NCBI GenBank assembly: GCA_902778205.1
Contig: CACYWX010000055.1
Location: 2,605 to 14,388, forward strand
From: an uncultured Ruminococcus sp.
GTDB lineage: Bacteria; Bacillota; Clostridia; Oscillospirales; CAG-272
Reading direction: 5' to 3'
DNA length: 11,784 bases
Below the pieces are notes generated by a model that saw only the letters and a program-made list of their open reading frames with translations, had not been told where the DNA came from and searched no databases. The translations under genes and the position numbers were made by a program. This document shows positions 5,469 through 11,784 of the stretch, in pieces; within the stretch, counting starts at the first letter, position 1, and every line of letters starts with the position of its first letter.

Positions 5469-6734
5469 TCATACGCTCTCCGGTCCCAGCACGCCGCCGA
5501 ACTGTCCCTCGGAACCGTACCGTCCCTCCTCCAGAGCCCGGTAGGCGTTCGCCAGGGATTCCCAGGTGTAGGAGGCCACAGCCCCGGTGGGATCCAGTCC
5601 GGCGATCCTCTGCCAGGCCCGCACCGCATCCGCCGTCCGCTGACCGTAGATCCCGTCCTCAGCCAGCCGCGGCAGGGATCCGTTCCCCTCCCCGATCCGG
5701 TTCAGCCAGGACTGCACCAGCCGCACGTCCTCCCCCCGGCTTCCCGTCCGCAGGGGCGTTCCGGGATAGGGCTTCGTCTGCACGGGAAAATAGTCGTCGG
5801 GCAGGGAGTCCCGGTAGATCGTGTACCGCCGGTAGAGCAGCTCCCACGTGGCCCTGTCAACCTCGCCCGTGACCGCCAGACCCGCGTCCCGCTGAAAATC
5901 CTCCACCGCTCCCCGGGTGACGGGCCCGAAGATCCCGTCCGTATCCACGGGGCGCACCGTCTCGTCGAACTGGGAGATGAAGGAGAGGAAATACTGCAGC
6001 TCCCGCACCTCGTTGCCCCGCAGTCCCTCATAGAGCCGGTCCCCAAAGAGCAGCGTCACGTCCTCCGGCGGGATCCCCTCCCCGTTCAGGTCCGACAGCC
6101 GCTTCACCGCCGCGTAGATCCTGGCCACGGCGTACCAGGTCCCCCGGTCCACCTCCCCGTCCGGCTCCAAGCCGAACTGCCGCTGAAACGCCTCCACGGC
6201 CTCCGCGGTCTCGGACGAATAGACGCCGTTCACCTGTGCGATCTTCGGAATGCCGGGGTAGTTCTTGGAGATCCGGTTCAGCCGCACCTGAATGAGGTAC
6301 ACGGCGTCCCCGAAGCTCTCGGGCCGGAGCGTCTCCCCGGGCCAGCTCTCCCTCACTCCCTCCACCGGCACGTCGGTCACCAGCTCCACGTCGCCGCCAT
6401 AATAATATTGAAGGATCTCCAGCGGCGTCAGACCGGCCCGGGCCAGCTCCACGGAGCCCCACTGGGACAGCCCGCCGCACTGGACCTCGATGCCGTCGCA
6501 GTACAGGGTGAAAAGGGGCTGGACCTCTCCCCGCCGCCGGACGTAGGAGTTGAACACCCCGTCCACCAGCCGGGAGACGTTCTCGAAGATGTCCCGCCCG
6601 TAGACGAAGGACTGGTCGATGGAGGTGGCGTTTGTCAGGTCGAAGTCTATCTTGTGAATGGATTTGATACAACAGCGGTGCTTTGAGCGCGAAGCCTTTA
6701 TCGAATTTAACACTATATAAAATACCTCTTGCAT
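5469..6734 (-). CDS. SpoIID-like/peptidoglycan-binding protein, 5' truncated (possible pseudogene)
   Basis: From about residue 30 on, this matches a Clostridial family joining a SpoIID-type domain to peptidoglycan-binding repeats. DFDLTNATSIDQSFVYGRDI (30-49) and GLSQWG (88-93) are SpoIID C-terminal-half motifs. Three PG_binding_1 repeats follow at about 140-202, 240-302 and 332-395. Family members carry a further N-terminal stretch with the SpoIID first half, including the E of the GVxxxE-like catalytic motif; here it is absent. Residues 1-28 are encoded by AT-rich DNA without family resemblance, and the nominal ATG at 6734 has GGAG only 2-3 bases away, which is too close for good initiation. 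The break at about 6645-6655 coincides with the start of an AT-richer island. It is either a non-enzymatic wall-binding remnant or a pseudogene. The right-hand two thirds are well kept and co-directional with the next gene. Confidence 0.8.
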   Translation of the reverse strand: MQEVFYIVLNSIKASRSKHRCCIKSIHKIDFDLTNATSIDQSFVYGRDIFENVSRLVDGVFNSYVRRRGEVQPLFTLYCDGIEVQCGGLSQWGSVELARAGLTPLEILQYYYGGDVELVTDVPVEGVRESWPGETLRPESFGDAVYLIQVRLNRISKNYPGIPKIAQVNGVYSSETAEAVEAFQRQFGLEPDGEVDRGTWYAVARIYAAVKRLSDLNGEGIPPEDVTLLFGDRLYEGLRGNEVRELQYFLSFISQFDETVRPVDTDGIFGPVTRGAVEDFQRDAGLAVTGEVDRATWELLYRRYTIYRDSLPDDYFPVQTKPYPGTPLRTGSRGEDVRLVQSWLNRIGEGNGSLPRLAEDGIYGQRTADAVRAWQRIAGLDPTGAVASYTWESLANAYRALEEGRYGSEGQFGGVLGPESV

Positions 6735-6757
6735 TTCTCCGGGCTATATGATAAAAT
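6729..6757 (+). promoter_or_regulatory. Likely promoter of the plus-strand island gene
   Basis: TTGCAT (6729-6734), a 17-base spacer, then TAAAAT (6752-6757). It is about 50 bases upstream of the ATG at 6808 and in AT-rich DNA. The sequence is near consensus, but AT-rich DNA makes chance matches easier. Confidence 0.6.
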
Positions 6758-6807
6758 AAAAACAGAAACAAGCCGCTGGGGCTGATCCATCGAAGGAGGA
6801 TCGTGCC

Positions 6808-7386
6808 ATGAGGAACAACAAAACCACCTATACCCTGAGGGATAAGATCGCCATCGGATTTGCCGGCGGTGGGCTCCTGCTGCTGTTTCTGCTTTTCATC
6901 TTCGGCCCACTTGTGATAAACTATCTCGGCGGGAAGCAGATGAACGCACTGTTTGAGGGCAAGGGCATGGAAATTTCTGACGCAGAGGCCGTCATCAAGC
7001 GCCCCTACATCGTCTACGGACGCGACAACAAGGGCGATTGGCAGAAGGATTACGAAATATATAATACAGAACTAATCAAAGGGGACGGACACTCGGATAT
7101 GCTCAAGGACGTGCGAACCTGCGTGTTCCTATGGGCGGATACGGAAGACCAGGTTCAGTCCAGCCAATATTACTGGACGGGTACTCTGAACGATGCGCGG
7201 TTCTGTCCGGTGTATATGCGGGTAATTGACCGCGAGACCGGGATCCGCTACGCAGACATCGAGATCGGGGTCGCGCCGATCGTGGACTTGGAAAAGGACA
7301 AATTCACCTATTCTCTCTACAATCCACACGATTCCTGGACAACCTTCGACATGGACGAATGGCTGGCGGAGCATTGGGAGAAATAG
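6808..7386 (+). CDS. Hypothetical membrane-anchored protein
   Basis: A protein of 192 residues that I do not recognise. A short charged N-terminus is followed by a single hydrophobic helix at about 14-38 (IAIGFAGGGLLLLFLLFIFG), then a soluble domain of about 150 residues rich in acidic and aromatic residues (for example YYWTGTLNDARF and YSLYNPHDSWTTF). The likely topology is an N-terminal anchor with an extracytoplasmic domain. The start is firm: AAGGAGG with 8-base spacing and a plausible promoter upstream. It is the only well-supported plus-strand gene here. Its DNA is visibly poorer in GC than the flanking genes, and it lies where a peptidoglycan-binding gene was truncated, so acquisition by insertion is likely. 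The stop TAG is followed by hairpin-rich repeat DNA. No function is proposed. Confidence 0.8.
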   Translation: MRNNKTTYTLRDKIAIGFAGGGLLLLFLLFIFGPLVINYLGGKQMNALFEGKGMEISDAEAVIKRPYIVYGRDNKGDWQKDYEIYNTELIKGDGHSDMLKDVRTCVFLWADTEDQVQSSQYYWTGTLNDARFCPVYMRVIDRETGIRYADIEIGVAPIVDLEKDKFTYSLYNPHDSWTTFDMDEWLAEHWEK

Positions 7387-7709
7387 CGCAGAAATCATGA
7401 CGTTTCGCCGCACACGGTCAGTCTTTTCACGGGACGGGGAAGGTGGCCCGAAACACTTCGCTTGCGAAGTGAGCGGACAGAGGGGGAACGCATGAGCCGC
7501 AATCGCTTCATTGAGATACATTACAGCGAGCAATATCAGACAGTTCCCCCTCATCAGTCACCATAGGTGACAGCTTCCCCGCCCAGGGTGGAAGCCTTAT
7601 GACGTGCAGCAAAACATGGCGCAAAGCGGCTGCCATAAAGTATCGGTGCTTAAGATATTACTCCACGAAACCCGTTCTCGCCGCTGTTTCATATATAATT
7701 CGTTTGAAT
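7387..7709. other. Intergenic part of the island, repeat-like left half, nothing called in right half
   Basis: About 320 bases between the plus-strand gene and the terminator of the transport operon. The left half holds the hairpin cluster described separately (7454-7595). From 7600 to 7709 I see only AT-rich DNA without a credible start with a ribosome site, RNA gene or element end. Minus-strand frames here (7129-7554 and 7597-7791) have no Shine-Dalgarno and overlap the repeat or the terminator. Confidence 0.5.
7454..7595. repeat. Cluster of inverted repeats, probable dispersed (MITE-like) repeat
   Basis: Four inverted repeats follow one another: CACTTCGC-TT-GCGAAGTG (7454-7471); GAGGGGGAAC (7480-7489) with its exact complement GTTCCCCCTC (7543-7552); GTCACC-ATA-GGTGAC (7557-7571); and GCTTCC/GGAAGC (7573-7578, 7590-7595). 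The string from GTTCCCCCTC through the GTCACC hairpin resembles a short repeat that I recall as frequent in gut Clostridia genomes. That recollection is not verified here. No transposase is encoded nearby. Confidence 0.6.
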
Positions 7710-7759
7710 AAAAAGGGCTGACGCATTTCTCCTGTTTCAGGAGTTCATGCGTCAGCCCT
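7707..7759 (-). terminator. Terminator of the amino-acid transport/racemase operon
   Basis: A 13-bp perfect stem (7747-7759 with 7714-7726) is capped by an inner stem CTCCTG/CAGGAG (7729-7734, 7738-7743). On the minus strand TTTTTATT follows. It lies about 55 bases after the racemase stop. There is no T-run on the plus strand, so it works for the minus-strand operon. Confidence 0.9.
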
Positions 7760-7813
7760 ATGAAATTGGTTTGGTATAGACGATCCGTCAAATCAAACCT
7801 CGGACGGTCCCGC

Positions 7814-8587
7814 TCACGGCAGGCATACCCTCCTCCGCCACACCATCCGCACGCGCCCGGTCAGATACAGCTCCCCGTCGGCGGCGGCTTCGATCTTCAG
7901 CGTTCCGCCCGGCTGGGTCAGCTCCAGGGACACCGGGCCCTCCTTTTCCGCCAGATACGCGCCCACAGCCGTGGTGCCGCTGGCGCAGGACCGTTCCCAG
8001 CAGAGGGTTCCCGCGGCCGGGACGTACACCAGAGGGGAGAGCGTCCCCGCCTTCCGGTCCAGAAGCATGATCCCGGCGGCGTCCGCGCGGAGGAACCGGC
8101 ACCATTCGGGAAGAACCGCCTCCGCCCGCTCACGGGTCAGCGCACCCTCCGCGATCACGTGGCAGATGCCGTCGAAGCGCACCACGGGCAGGACCGCGCC
8201 GTCCGGAAAGACCTCCTCCTTCACGGAGACGGGCTTCGGCATGCGCACCGTTCCGCGAACCGCGCCGTCGGATTCCGCCCGCATGGACACCTCCACCGGC
8301 TCCGCCGCTCCGGAAACGGATACCCGGAGAGCTCCCGAAGCTATGCCCCGGTCCATGGCGCAGAGGGCGGCGGCGCTCATGGCGGCGTTTCCGCAGAACT
8401 CCCCTCCGGCCATGCGCAGGGAGATCCGGTCCCCGTCGGCGGTCAGAAAGCCAACCTGCTCCGCGTCGGGCTCAAGCTCCATCAGCTCGGCGGCGGCGGA
8501 CGGCTGATCCTCCGCCGGGGTTGGAGATTCCACAAGGATCGTCTTATTTCCGGTGGGATCGAGAAAAGCGTATCGAATGTCTTTCAT
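7814..8587 (-). CDS. CntK-like amino-acid racemase (DapF fold, histidine racemase family)
   Basis: A cofactor-independent racemase of the DapF fold, 257 residues, which inverts an amino-acid alpha carbon with two cysteines. The motifs in order are DPTGNKTILVESP (10-22), EQVGF (43-47), GGEFCGNAAMS (61-71, catalytic C65), a histidine in CHVI (142-145), SPLVYVP (184-190), WERSCASGTTAVG (197-209, E198 and second catalytic C201) and QPGG near the C-terminus. True DapF has CGNGxR and GETxxCGSG; here CGNAAM and WERSCASG fit better what I recall of CntK, the histidine racemase of staphylopine synthesis. The substrate is therefore probably not diaminopimelate. The start ATG overlaps the ATPase stop (ATGA) without its own clear ribosome site, so translation is coupled to the transporter. 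No nicotianamine-synthase-like or opine dehydrogenase partner is visible. Confidence 0.85.
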   Translation of the reverse strand: MKDIRYAFLDPTGNKTILVESPTPAEDQPSAAAELMELEPDAEQVGFLTADGDRISLRMAGGEFCGNAAMSAAALCAMDRGIASGALRVSVSGAAEPVEVSMRAESDGAVRGTVRMPKPVSVKEEVFPDGAVLPVVRFDGICHVIAEGALTRERAEAVLPEWCRFLRADAAGIMLLDRKAGTLSPLVYVPAAGTLCWERSCASGTTAVGAYLAEKEGPVSLELTQPGGTLKIEAAADGELYLTGRVRMVWRRRVCLP

Positions 8588-9354
8588 CTGTTGTAATTGG
8601 CGAGGAACTGCTTCGTGCGCTCCTGCTTCGGATCTCCGAATACCTCCTCGGGATGGCCCTCCTCCACGATGTAGCCGCCGTCCATGAAGATCACGCGGTT
8701 GCTGACGGCGCGGGCAAAGGGCATTTCGTGGGTCACCACCACCATGGTCATGTGATCGTCCGCCAGCTGACGGATGACCTTCAGGACCTCGCCCGTCAGC
8801 TCCGGATCCAGGGCGCTGGTGGGCTCGTCGAAGTACAGGATCTCCGGCTCCAGCGCCAGGGCCCGGGCGATGGCCACCCGCTGCTGCTGACCGCCGGAGA
8901 GCTGGCAGGGATAGGCGTTTTCCTTCCCCTCAAGCCCCATCTTCCGGAGAAGCTCCACGGCCTTCTCCCTCGTCTCTTCCCGGTCCTTTCCGCGCAGGAC
9001 GGGCGGCTCGCAGATGTTTTTCATGACGGAATAGTGCGGAAAGAGGTTGAAGCTCTGAAACACCATCCCGAACAGGGTCCGGAAGCGGTTCAGGTCGCCT
9101 TTCGAGGCATAGACCCCGTCCCTCAGGGCGTACTGCCCGTCGTAGAGAATATCGCCGCCGTCCGCCGTCTCCAGGAAGGAAGCGCACCGGAGCAGGGTGG
9201 ATTTTCCCGAGCCGGAGGGCCCGATGATGGAGACGACGTTGCCGGGCTCCACGGACAGCGATATATCCCGCAGGACGGCGGTCTCGCCGAAGGATTTCTG
9301 CAGTCCCCGGATCGCAAGGATCGCCTCGGAGCGTTCTTTTTTCATCTCTGGCAT
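8584..9354 (-). CDS. Polar amino-acid ABC transporter ATPase (GlnQ/HisP type)
   Basis: Nucleotide-binding subunit that powers uptake of an amino acid across the cytoplasmic membrane. Its 256 residues carry Walker A GPSGSGKST at 45-53 (K51), the Q-loop with Q100 in VFQSFNLFPH, signature LSGGQQQR at 152-159, Walker B ILYFDEP at 172-178 (E177), D-loop SALD and the H-loop H209 (VVTHE). All catalytic residues are intact. The start at 9354 is preferred over an internal ATG three codons on because GAGG lies 8 bases before it. It begins 10 bases after the permease stop, and its TGA overlaps the racemase start. It lacks a C-terminal ACT or NIL regulatory domain, as is normal for this subfamily. Confidence 0.96.
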   Translation of the reverse strand: MPEMKKERSEAILAIRGLQKSFGETAVLRDISLSVEPGNVVSIIGPSGSGKSTLLRCASFLETADGGDILYDGQYALRDGVYASKGDLNRFRTLFGMVFQSFNLFPHYSVMKNICEPPVLRGKDREETREKAVELLRKMGLEGKENAYPCQLSGGQQQRVAIARALALEPEILYFDEPTSALDPELTGEVLKVIRQLADDHMTMVVVTHEMPFARAVSNRVIFMDGGYIVEEGHPEEVFGDPKQERTKQFLANYNR

Positions 9355-9364
9355 TTTGTCGTCC

Positions 9365-10012
9365 TCACTTGTAGTAGTCGAGCCGCTTTTCGATCCGGCC
9401 CATGACGCGGTCCACGATCAGGTTGAAAAGGTAGTAGAACACGCCCGCCACGATGAAGGGCATGAAGCTGGTCTGGGAGTTGGCGATCTGCTTGCCGATG
9501 GTGAACATCTCCTGATAGGAGACGGTGAACGCCATGGATGTGTCCTTCACCAGGGTGACCACCTCGTTCGTGACGCTGGGCATGATCCGCTTGACCACCT
9601 GCGGGAGGATGATGCGCATGAAGGTCTGGAACCGGGTGTAGCCCAGGACCTGCGCGGCCTCGTACTGCCCCACCGGGATGGATTCGATCCCGCCGCGGTA
9701 GATCTCGGCGAAGTACGCGGCGTAGTTGATGGAGAAGGCGATGACCACCGGGATCAGCTTGTTCCGGGACACGCCCGCCCCGAAGAGATAATAGGGACCG
9801 TAGGTCACGGCCAGCAGCTGGAGCATCAGGGGCGTACCGCGCAGGACGGTGATGAAGAACCGGGTGACGAAGGAGACGATCCGGTTTTTGCTCATGCGCA
9901 GAAGGGCCACGATCATCCCAAGCGGCAGGGAGAAGAGCAGGGTCAGGAAGAAGATCGCGCAGGTCTTCCCGAGGCCCTCGCTCATTTTCAGGATCATTGT
10001 CAGAAGAGACAT
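9365..10012 (-). CDS. Polar amino-acid ABC transporter permease (HisM/GlnP type)
   Basis: Integral membrane subunit of 215 residues with the usual HisM-family layout. There is a first membrane helix at about 18-38, the conserved LRGTPLMLQL at 57-66, and the EAA loop EIYRGGIESIPVGQYEAAQ around 103-121, which docks to the ATPase. Further helices reach to about 205, and the C-terminus is short and basic. A single permease gene implies a homodimer. The start at 10012 has GTGAGG a few bases upstream. It lies 115 bases after the binding protein, separated by a strong hairpin, and 10 bases before the ATPase. Confidence 0.95.
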   Translation of the reverse strand: MSLLTMILKMSEGLGKTCAIFFLTLLFSLPLGMIVALLRMSKNRIVSFVTRFFITVLRGTPLMLQLLAVTYGPYYLFGAGVSRNKLIPVVIAFSINYAAYFAEIYRGGIESIPVGQYEAAQVLGYTRFQTFMRIILPQVVKRIMPSVTNEVVTLVKDTSMAFTVSYQEMFTIGKQIANSQTSFMPFIVAGVFYYLFNLIVDRVMGRIEKRLDYYK

Positions 10013-10058
10013 GGATCTACCTCACGGACGGGTGAATTGGGGAACGGTCATACAAATT

Positions 10059-10084
10059 CCGGGAGCATACGGACATGCTCCCGG
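10059..10084 (-). promoter_or_regulatory. Intercistronic hairpin between binding protein and permease genes
   Basis: A perfect 10-bp stem, CCGGGAGCAT (10059-10068) with its exact complement at 10075-10084, and a 6-base loop. On the minus strand it is followed by AATTTGTAT, too poor in U for a full terminator. In solute-binding protein operons such stems commonly limit read-through and protect the upstream message, giving excess binding protein. That role is inferred. Confidence 0.7.
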
Positions 10085-10127
10085 TCGATTCGGCTGTTAT
10101 GGAAACGGATCGGTTCTTCCGTCGGGA

Positions 10128-10937
10128 TCAGTCGTTCAGGAAGATCAGGTTGTTGACCACGTCGGGATACTTCGAGGCGATTTCGGCGTAGGTGCCGTTC
10201 TCCACCAGCGCGGCCACGGCGTCCTCAACGGCCTTGCAGAGGGCCTCGTCCCCGGACCGGAAGGCGATGCCGTACTGCTCCGCGCCCAGCTGCTCGTCGA
10301 TGATCTTGTAGCCCTCGTGCTCGGCGGCGTAGCTGGCGGCCACGGGCAGGTCAACGAACACGGCGTCCACCGAATTCCCGGCCAGCTCCGTGAAGCACTT
10401 GAGGAAGCTGTCGCAGGTGACGACGCCGGAGAAGGTCGAAGCGAGATCGGCCAGGTCGCCGTTCAGCAGGACCTCGCCGGAGGTGCCCAGCTGCACGGCA
10501 ACCAGCTTGCCCGCCAGATCCGCGGAGGAGGAGAAGCCGCTGTCCTCCTTCACCACCAGGACCTGGGTATTGTCATAGTAAGGCTTGGAAATCACGTAGC
10601 CCGCTTCCTTCATGCTGTCGAGGATGGTCATGCCGGACCACACGCAGTCGCATTCCAGGGAGTCGAGCTGGACGAGCTTTTCGTCCCAGTTGACGCCGAA
10701 GACGGTCATCTTCCAGCCGAGATAATCGCACACAGCCTGGCAGACCTCCACGTCGAAGCCGGTGTAGTTTCCGTCGTCGCCCAGATAGCTGAAGGGCGGA
10801 TATTCGGGGTCGATCCCCATGATGAAGCCGGTCCTGCCCTCCACGGAGGACGCGCCGGAATTCCCGGAGGAGCTGCCGCAGGAGACAAGCAGAGCGGCCA
10901 TGACCGCCGACAAGAGAACCGCAAGGATCTTTTTCAT
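10128..10937 (-). CDS. Amino-acid ABC transporter substrate-binding lipoprotein
   Basis: Surface lipoprotein that captures the ligand for the permease encoded next. In 269 residues it has a basic N-terminus and a hydrophobic stretch ending in the lipobox LVSC (17-20, lipidated C20), then a Ser/Gly linker. The SBP_bac_3 domain shows EYPPFSY (45-51) and GFDVEV (60-65), the hinge and PYYDNTQVLVV (119-129), QLGTSGE (149-155) and VDLPVA (195-200). D196 matches the Asp that binds the ligand amino group. In most relatives the motif after MTI reads TxxR, and its Arg holds the alpha-carboxylate. Here the sequence is MTILDSMKEAG, with M109 in that place, so the ligand may be unusual. The start at 10937 has GGGAGG 6 bases upstream. 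First gene of the operon. Confidence 0.94.
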   Translation of the reverse strand: MKKILAVLLSAVMAALLVSCGSSSGNSGASSVEGRTGFIMGIDPEYPPFSYLGDDGNYTGFDVEVCQAVCDYLGWKMTVFGVNWDEKLVQLDSLECDCVWSGMTILDSMKEAGYVISKPYYDNTQVLVVKEDSGFSSSADLAGKLVAVQLGTSGEVLLNGDLADLASTFSGVVTCDSFLKCFTELAGNSVDAVFVDLPVAASYAAEHEGYKIIDEQLGAEQYGIAFRSGDEALCKAVEDAVAALVENGTYAEIASKYPDVVNNLIFLND

Positions 10938-11016
10938 TTGAAACCTCCCGATGATTCACGGAACGGGACCGCGGCCGCGTTTTCCGTGCGTATTCGCGCT
11001 GTTTTACGGTTCTCTT

Positions 11017-11044
11017 ATCATATCACATTAAAGCGCTAAAGCAA
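11017..11044 (-). promoter_or_regulatory. Promoter of the transport/racemase operon
   Basis: The minus strand carries an extended -10, TG-A-TATGAT (TATGAT at 11022-11017), with TTGCTT (11044-11039) 16 bases upstream. It lies about 80 bases before the binding-protein start in an AT-rich stretch. I see no clear operator, riboswitch or T-box in the leader. Confidence 0.65.
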
Positions 11045-11220
11045 AGAGGGGACTGCATTTTTTTCCACTTTGTTTACATTTTATTCATCAATTCCAATGA
11101 AAGCAGGATCCCCATAAAAAACCGCCGTCCGTTCGTGTCAGCCCGAGTCTCCCCGCTCCGCACACCCCGTTTCCCCGAGTGGATTCTCATGAAAAAGAAT
11201 GCATACTGTCCGGAATCCGC
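11045..11220. other. Intergenic region between recombinase and transport operon
   Basis: About 175 bases. The left part is AT-rich and may hold upstream promoter sequence. The right part has a loose GGATTC/GAATCC repeat near 11182-11219 but no convincing terminator for the recombinase, no tRNA and no recognisable attachment core. Confidence 0.4.
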
Positions 11221-11784
11221 TCACGCTCCGGTCTCACACCCGTCCGCCAGAGTGAACGTCATCCCGCCTTCTCCGTCCACGGTGACGAAATCCACCAGCG
11301 CGCTCCACATGGCCTCGTCGAATTCCGTCACCGCGCCGTCCGCCTCCTCCACCGTCCCGATGAACCGGTCGAGCTCCCGTTTCTCATCCCCGGTCAGCGC
11401 GTCCCGGATTTCCCGCAGATCGGAAAGGAGCGCGTCCCGGTCCGCCAGCCGGTTCACCACACGGACGAACGCGCTTTTTATCTCCGCCTCCGTCAGCCGC
11501 TTCGAGGCGCACCTCCGCCCGTCCCCGTATCGGGCGTTGCACTGCCAGACGATCCGGCGGTACCGGTCCGTGGAGTGCCAGACCTTCGGGCCGTACCACG
11601 CGCCGCAGCATCCGCACCGGAGCTTTGAGGAGAAGATCGTTTTGCCGCTGAACCCCTCCGTCTCCCGCCTTTTCCCGATCCTCTCCTGAACCCGGTCGAA
11701 CACCGCGGGGTCAATGACGGCGGGATGGCTGTCCTCCACGTAATACTGAGGAACGGCGCCGTCGTTGGGCACGAGCTTTTTCGT
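11221..11784 (-). CDS. Large serine recombinase, C-terminal part (N-terminus outside window)
   Basis: The 187 visible residues are the C-terminal DNA-binding part of a large serine recombinase. KKLVPNDGAVPQYYVEDSHP belongs to the end of the Recombinase domain, followed by AVIDPAVFDRVQ. A zinc beta-ribbon follows: LRCGCCGAWYGPKVWHS, then WQCNARYGDGRRC, giving the two cysteine pairs. After it come SKRLTEAEIKSAFV and a helical/coiled stretch. The catalytic serine resolvase domain lies beyond 11784, so activity cannot be judged. Such enzymes integrate or excise phages and Tn4451-like or other mobile elements. It suggests an element extending to the right of the window; no cargo is visible on this side. 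The reading frame continues to the window edge, and the GTG at 11772 is internal, not a start. Confidence 0.92.
   Translation of the reverse strand, partial: TKKLVPNDGAVPQYYVEDSHPAVIDPAVFDRVQERIGKRRETEGFSGKTIFSSKLRCGCCGAWYGPKVWHSTDRYRRIVWQCNARYGDGRRCASKRLTEAEIKSAFVRVVNRLADRDALLSDLREIRDALTGDEKRELDRFIGTVEEADGAVTEFDEAMWSALVDFVTVDGEGGMTFTLADGCETGA

Noticed and set aside
5331..6686. Plus-strand frame of 451 codons opposite the peptidoglycan-binding genes
   Set aside because: Long but antisense to clear PG-binding repeats; composition of His, Pro, Gly and Arg with no domain; no Shine-Dalgarno.
7597..7791. Minus-strand frame of 64 codons overlapping the operon terminator
   Set aside because: It is read through the terminator hairpin and has no ribosome site or recognisable features.
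7814..8587. Annotation as diaminopimelate epimerase DapF
   Set aside because: The DapF signature CGNGxR is CGNAAM here, and the remaining motifs look closer to the CntK-type histidine racemase; the transporter context also argues against lysine or cell-wall synthesis.
1..11784. CRISPR arrays, tRNA or rRNA genes, riboswitches
   Set aside because: No regularly spaced direct repeats, no cloverleaf with CCA-type end and no known riboswitch core were seen in the intergenic stretches.

Overview
The window reads as a chromosomal piece of a GC-rich, endospore-lineage Firmicute, most likely a gut Clostridia of the Oscillospirales type. The grounds are a CtsR/McsA/McsB/ClpC stress module with true CtsR operators, a SpoIID-type peptidoglycan-binding protein family typical of Clostridia, strong AAGGAGG-type ribosome binding sites, and a large serine recombinase of the kind common in gut Firmicutes. 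The genus is an inference. Nearly all genes lie on the minus strand, and most long plus-strand open frames are GC-rich shadows.

Layout from right to left, in the direction of transcription. At 11784-11221 is the C-terminal part of a large serine recombinase, cut by the window edge. At 10937-7814 is an amino-acid uptake operon: lipoprotein substrate-binding protein, permease, ATPase, and a CntK/DapF-fold amino-acid racemase translationally coupled to the ATPase. It has an extended -10 promoter upstream, a strong hairpin between the first two genes and a long intrinsic terminator at the end. At about 7710-6650 is an AT-richer island with one plus-strand gene for an unknown membrane-anchored protein and a hairpin-rich repeat-like block. 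At 6734-4949 are two genes for proteins with repeated peptidoglycan-binding domains; the first has lost its 5' part, including the catalytic half of its SpoIID domain, exactly where the island begins. At 4830-2281 is the ctsR-mcsA-mcsB operon, with a consensus promoter bracketed by two CtsR operators and an intrinsic terminator after mcsB. At 2280-1879 is a hairpin-rich spacer, and at 1878-1 is clpC, cut by the window edge within the second AAA+ domain.

Two points stand out. First, the mcsB product keeps the full length and framework of a protein arginine kinase but has lost, by eye alignment, the catalytic glutamates, the conserved cysteine and two ATP-binding arginines. It looks like a pseudokinase, while CtsR keeps its wing arginine and ClpC keeps both phosphoarginine-docking glutamates. 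clpC is also separated from the operon by a terminator and about 540 bases. Second, a racemase resembling the histidine racemase of metallophore synthesis sits in an amino-acid ABC operon whose binding protein lacks the arginine that normally grips the ligand carboxylate. Together these suggest uptake and stereo-inversion of an unusual amino acid or derivative.
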